This document shows, in pieces, positions 42,118 to 43,157 of a stretch of 43,157 nucleotides of DNA; positions within the stretch are counted from its first letter, which is position 1; each line of letters starts with the position of its first letter. Made by a program: the position numbers and the translations under genes. The notes beneath the pieces are model-generated. The model was not told where the DNA came from. It worked only from the letters and a program-made list of their open reading frames with translations, and did no database searches. This stretch comes from an uncultured PS1 clade bacterium (GTDB lineage: Bacteria; Pseudomonadota; Alphaproteobacteria; MED-G09): positions 1 to 43,157 of the forward strand of contig CACANC010000007.1 of NCBI GenBank assembly GCA_902533755.1, in the 5' to 3' direction.

Positions 42118-42534
42118 TTATTTATGACCAATCCATAATCTACCAATAATTAAATATCCTACAGATAGAAGAAATAAAATTCCTAGTAAATCAGGGGTTA
42201 AATTAAATGCCGGTACTTCTGTAGAGCCATTAGCAGTACTAATAAAAGAATCTGCTCTTGCTGAAACATCAGCCCCGTTTGCTTTAAGAACTGCAAGACT
42301 GTGTGCAGCACTTTCAAAATTAAATCGAACCCAGCTTAAAGCTACATTAAATTGATATAAGCTAACTAAACCAAATACGGTAACAGCAATCTTCATTAAA
42401 ATGCCCGCATTGTTTTCTAGAGCAACACTTGCAGATCTACCTGCAACCCATAATAAAAATGCCCATACCAAACCAAATAAAGCAGTTGTATTTAACGATA
42501 AACTCAATTGATTATATATTTCTACTTCAGTCAT
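42118..42534 (-). CDS. Small polytopic membrane protein of unknown function
   Basis: 138 aa from ATG 42534, selected because GGAGGG lies 7 nt upstream; the longer in-frame ATG at 42573 lacks a good site. Three hydrophobic segments are visible (about 17-32, 45-62, 113-130). Between the last two is a polar, alanine- and serine-rich loop of about 50 residues (ALSWVRFNFESAAHSLAVLK to STEVPAF). I do not recognise the family. Base composition is slightly less AT-rich than in the housekeeping genes, as in the TonB receptors beside it. It has its own strong ribosome site and terminator, consistent with a well-expressed single-gene transcript. Confidence 0.75.
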   Translation of the reverse strand: MTEVEIYNQLSLSLNTTALFGLVWAFLLWVAGRSASVALENNAGILMKIAVTVFGLVSLYQFNVALSWVRFNFESAAHSLAVLKANGADVSARADSFISTANGSTEVPAFNLTPDLLGILFLLSVGYLIIGRLWIGHK

Positions 42535-42631
42535 TATTTTGCCCTCCATTAAAGTAAAAATATATTTCGACATATAAATACTGAGAAGTAAAGTTTATAT
42601 TATTTTGTAATTAATTTTTTCTTATAAAGAA

Positions 42632-42660
42632 CTTGCATAATATATGAGTACAGGGTTAAA
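42632..42660 (+). promoter_or_regulatory. Possible promoter for tRNA-Gln
   Basis: TTGCAT (42632-42637) is followed 17 nt later by TTAAAA (42655-42660), placed to start transcription just before the tRNA at 42675. The -10 match is weak, so the assignment is tentative. Confidence 0.3.
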
Positions 42661-42674
42661 AAGTTTATAACTGT

Positions 42675-42749
42675 TGGGGCGTAGCCAAGCGGTAAGGCAG
42701 CGGGTTTTGATCCCGCGATGCGTAGGTTCGAATCCTACCGCCCCAGCCA
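42675..42749 (+). tRNA. tRNA-Gln (anticodon TTG)
   Basis: 75 nt with encoded CCA. The acceptor stem TGGGGCG pairs with CGCCCCA. The anticodon stem GCGGG/CCCGC holds the loop TTTTGAT, with TTG at 42707-42709. The T-arm TAGG-TTCGAAT-CCTA is standard. This tRNA is a normal target of MnmA, encoded elsewhere in the window. Confidence 0.96.
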
Positions 42750-42754
42750 AAGAA

Positions 42755-43157
42755 TCATATTGAAATTTCACCTATATCCATGATGGCATTTTTACCATCC
42801 CATTTTTTTGAGGCATTTTTTATCATATCAAACATAGCGTATCCACCCTCAGATAATTGAGCAATTTCTAATATTGCTCCGAAGTTATTTTCTTTATCTA
42901 AATAGGCAAAACTACCCCCATCTTGAGTTCTACCACCTTGAACATTTTTATAACCAGAATCTTCAAAGACCTTAATGTCCTTATTTATATCTTTTGAGAA
43001 AGTGCAAAAGTGATGAACGGTATTTTTTTTATTCTTTACATACTCATTATAAATTGATGGTGTCTCGCAATGCTGTTTAATTAGCTCAATTTGAATATCA
43101 CCTGAGTACGCGAGAGCTACTGAAAAATCAATATTTGCGTCATTTCCGTTATAGTAG
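42755..43157 (-). CDS. VOC-family protein, C-terminal part (runs off the right edge)
   Basis: The last 134 codons of a leftward gene, ending 5 nt from the tRNA-Gln. The visible sequence contains SGDIQIELIKQHCETPSIYN and later HHFCTFSKD and GAILEIAQLS. These match the Glyoxalase_4 branch of the VOC superfamily, where the Glu in QIELI, the His in HHF and the Glu in LEIAQ are metal ligands. The N-terminus lies outside the window. The reaction is unknown; relatives include methylmalonyl-CoA epimerase-like and ring-cleavage enzymes. Confidence 0.8.
   Translation of the reverse strand, partial: YYNGNDANIDFSVALAYSGDIQIELIKQHCETPSIYNEYVKNKKNTVHHFCTFSKDINKDIKVFEDSGYKNVQGGRTQDGGSFAYLDKENNFGAILEIAQLSEGGYAMFDMIKNASKKWDGKNAIMDIGEISI

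Noticed and set aside
1-43157. Mobile elements, prophage, CRISPR or integration sites
   Set aside because: No transposase, integrase, direct-repeat array or attachment duplication was found; the two tRNAs are not followed by integrase genes or by a repeated tRNA end.

Overview
The window is visibly AT-rich, gene-dense DNA from a bacterial chromosome. Several markers point to Alphaproteobacteria. These are a TIGR01459-type HAD hydrolase directly before ribF-ileS-lspA, a DUF3035-type lipoprotein directly after lspA, an ELM1 (mitochondrial fission)-family gene beside trxB, and a typical alphaproteobacterial elongator tRNA-Met. Small intergenic gaps, stop codons shared between convergent genes, frequent TTG starts, three large TonB-dependent receptors and many oxidative or acyl-CoA enzymes suggest a free-living, probably marine, streamlined heterotroph. 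That lifestyle and any finer placement (for example an AEGEAN-169- or SAR116-like lineage) are inference. I see no prophage, transposon, CRISPR array or rRNA, and no gene-free stretch reaches 300 bases.

Layout. 1-2651 (minus strand): the first 34 codons of a cytochrome P450, a complete paralogous P450 and a metal-dependent amidohydrolase, all read leftward. 2760-4550 (plus): a compact three-gene membrane operon with a MotA/TolQ/ExbB-like subunit, an ExbD/MotB-like subunit with an unusual periplasmic domain, and a two-helix membrane protein. 4547-9813 (minus): two tandem PQQ quinohemoprotein dehydrogenases and a CysQ-like phosphatase. 9922-11926 (plus): mnmA, tRNA-Met(CAT) and a tyrosine/dual-specificity-type phosphatase. 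11929-13962 (minus): a small unknown gene, a 2-hydroxyacid dehydrogenase and an SDR. 14022-19581 (plus): the housekeeping cluster HAD-ribF-ileS-lspA-DUF3035 lipoprotein. 19583-22574 (minus): a strongly degenerate MutL-like protein, trxB and the ELM1-family gene. 22637-24518: an Lrp/AsnC regulator and a GlcD/D2HGDH-like FAD oxidoreductase, convergent. 24583-28606 (plus): a two-domain VOC protein, a NitT/TauT-type ABC importer (binding protein, ATPase, permease) and a nitroreductase-family protein. 28603-29787 (minus): a class III CoA-transferase. 29985-32037 (plus): an OmpR/EnvZ-type two-component pair preceded by a long near-perfect hairpin. 32034-34281: SDR, alpha/beta hydrolase and glyoxalase I. 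34383-41954 (minus): three TonB-dependent receptors, each followed by its own intrinsic terminator. 42118-42534 (minus): a small polytopic membrane protein with a terminator. 42675-42749: tRNA-Gln(TTG). 42755-43157: the C-terminal part of a VOC protein.

How it fits together. Outer-membrane receptors would bring large or scarce ligands into the periplasm, where the PQQ dehydrogenases would oxidise alcohols or aldehydes and pass electrons to cytochrome c. P450s, SDRs, CoA-transferase, amidohydrolase and VOC enzymes would handle modification of organic substrates. This metabolic reading is inference; no substrate can be assigned from sequence alone. The two points most worth attention are the three-gene proton-channel-like operon at 2760-4550, and the MutL-like protein at 19583-20668. 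The latter aligns without gaps to the start of E. coli MutL but has lost the ATPase catalytic residues.
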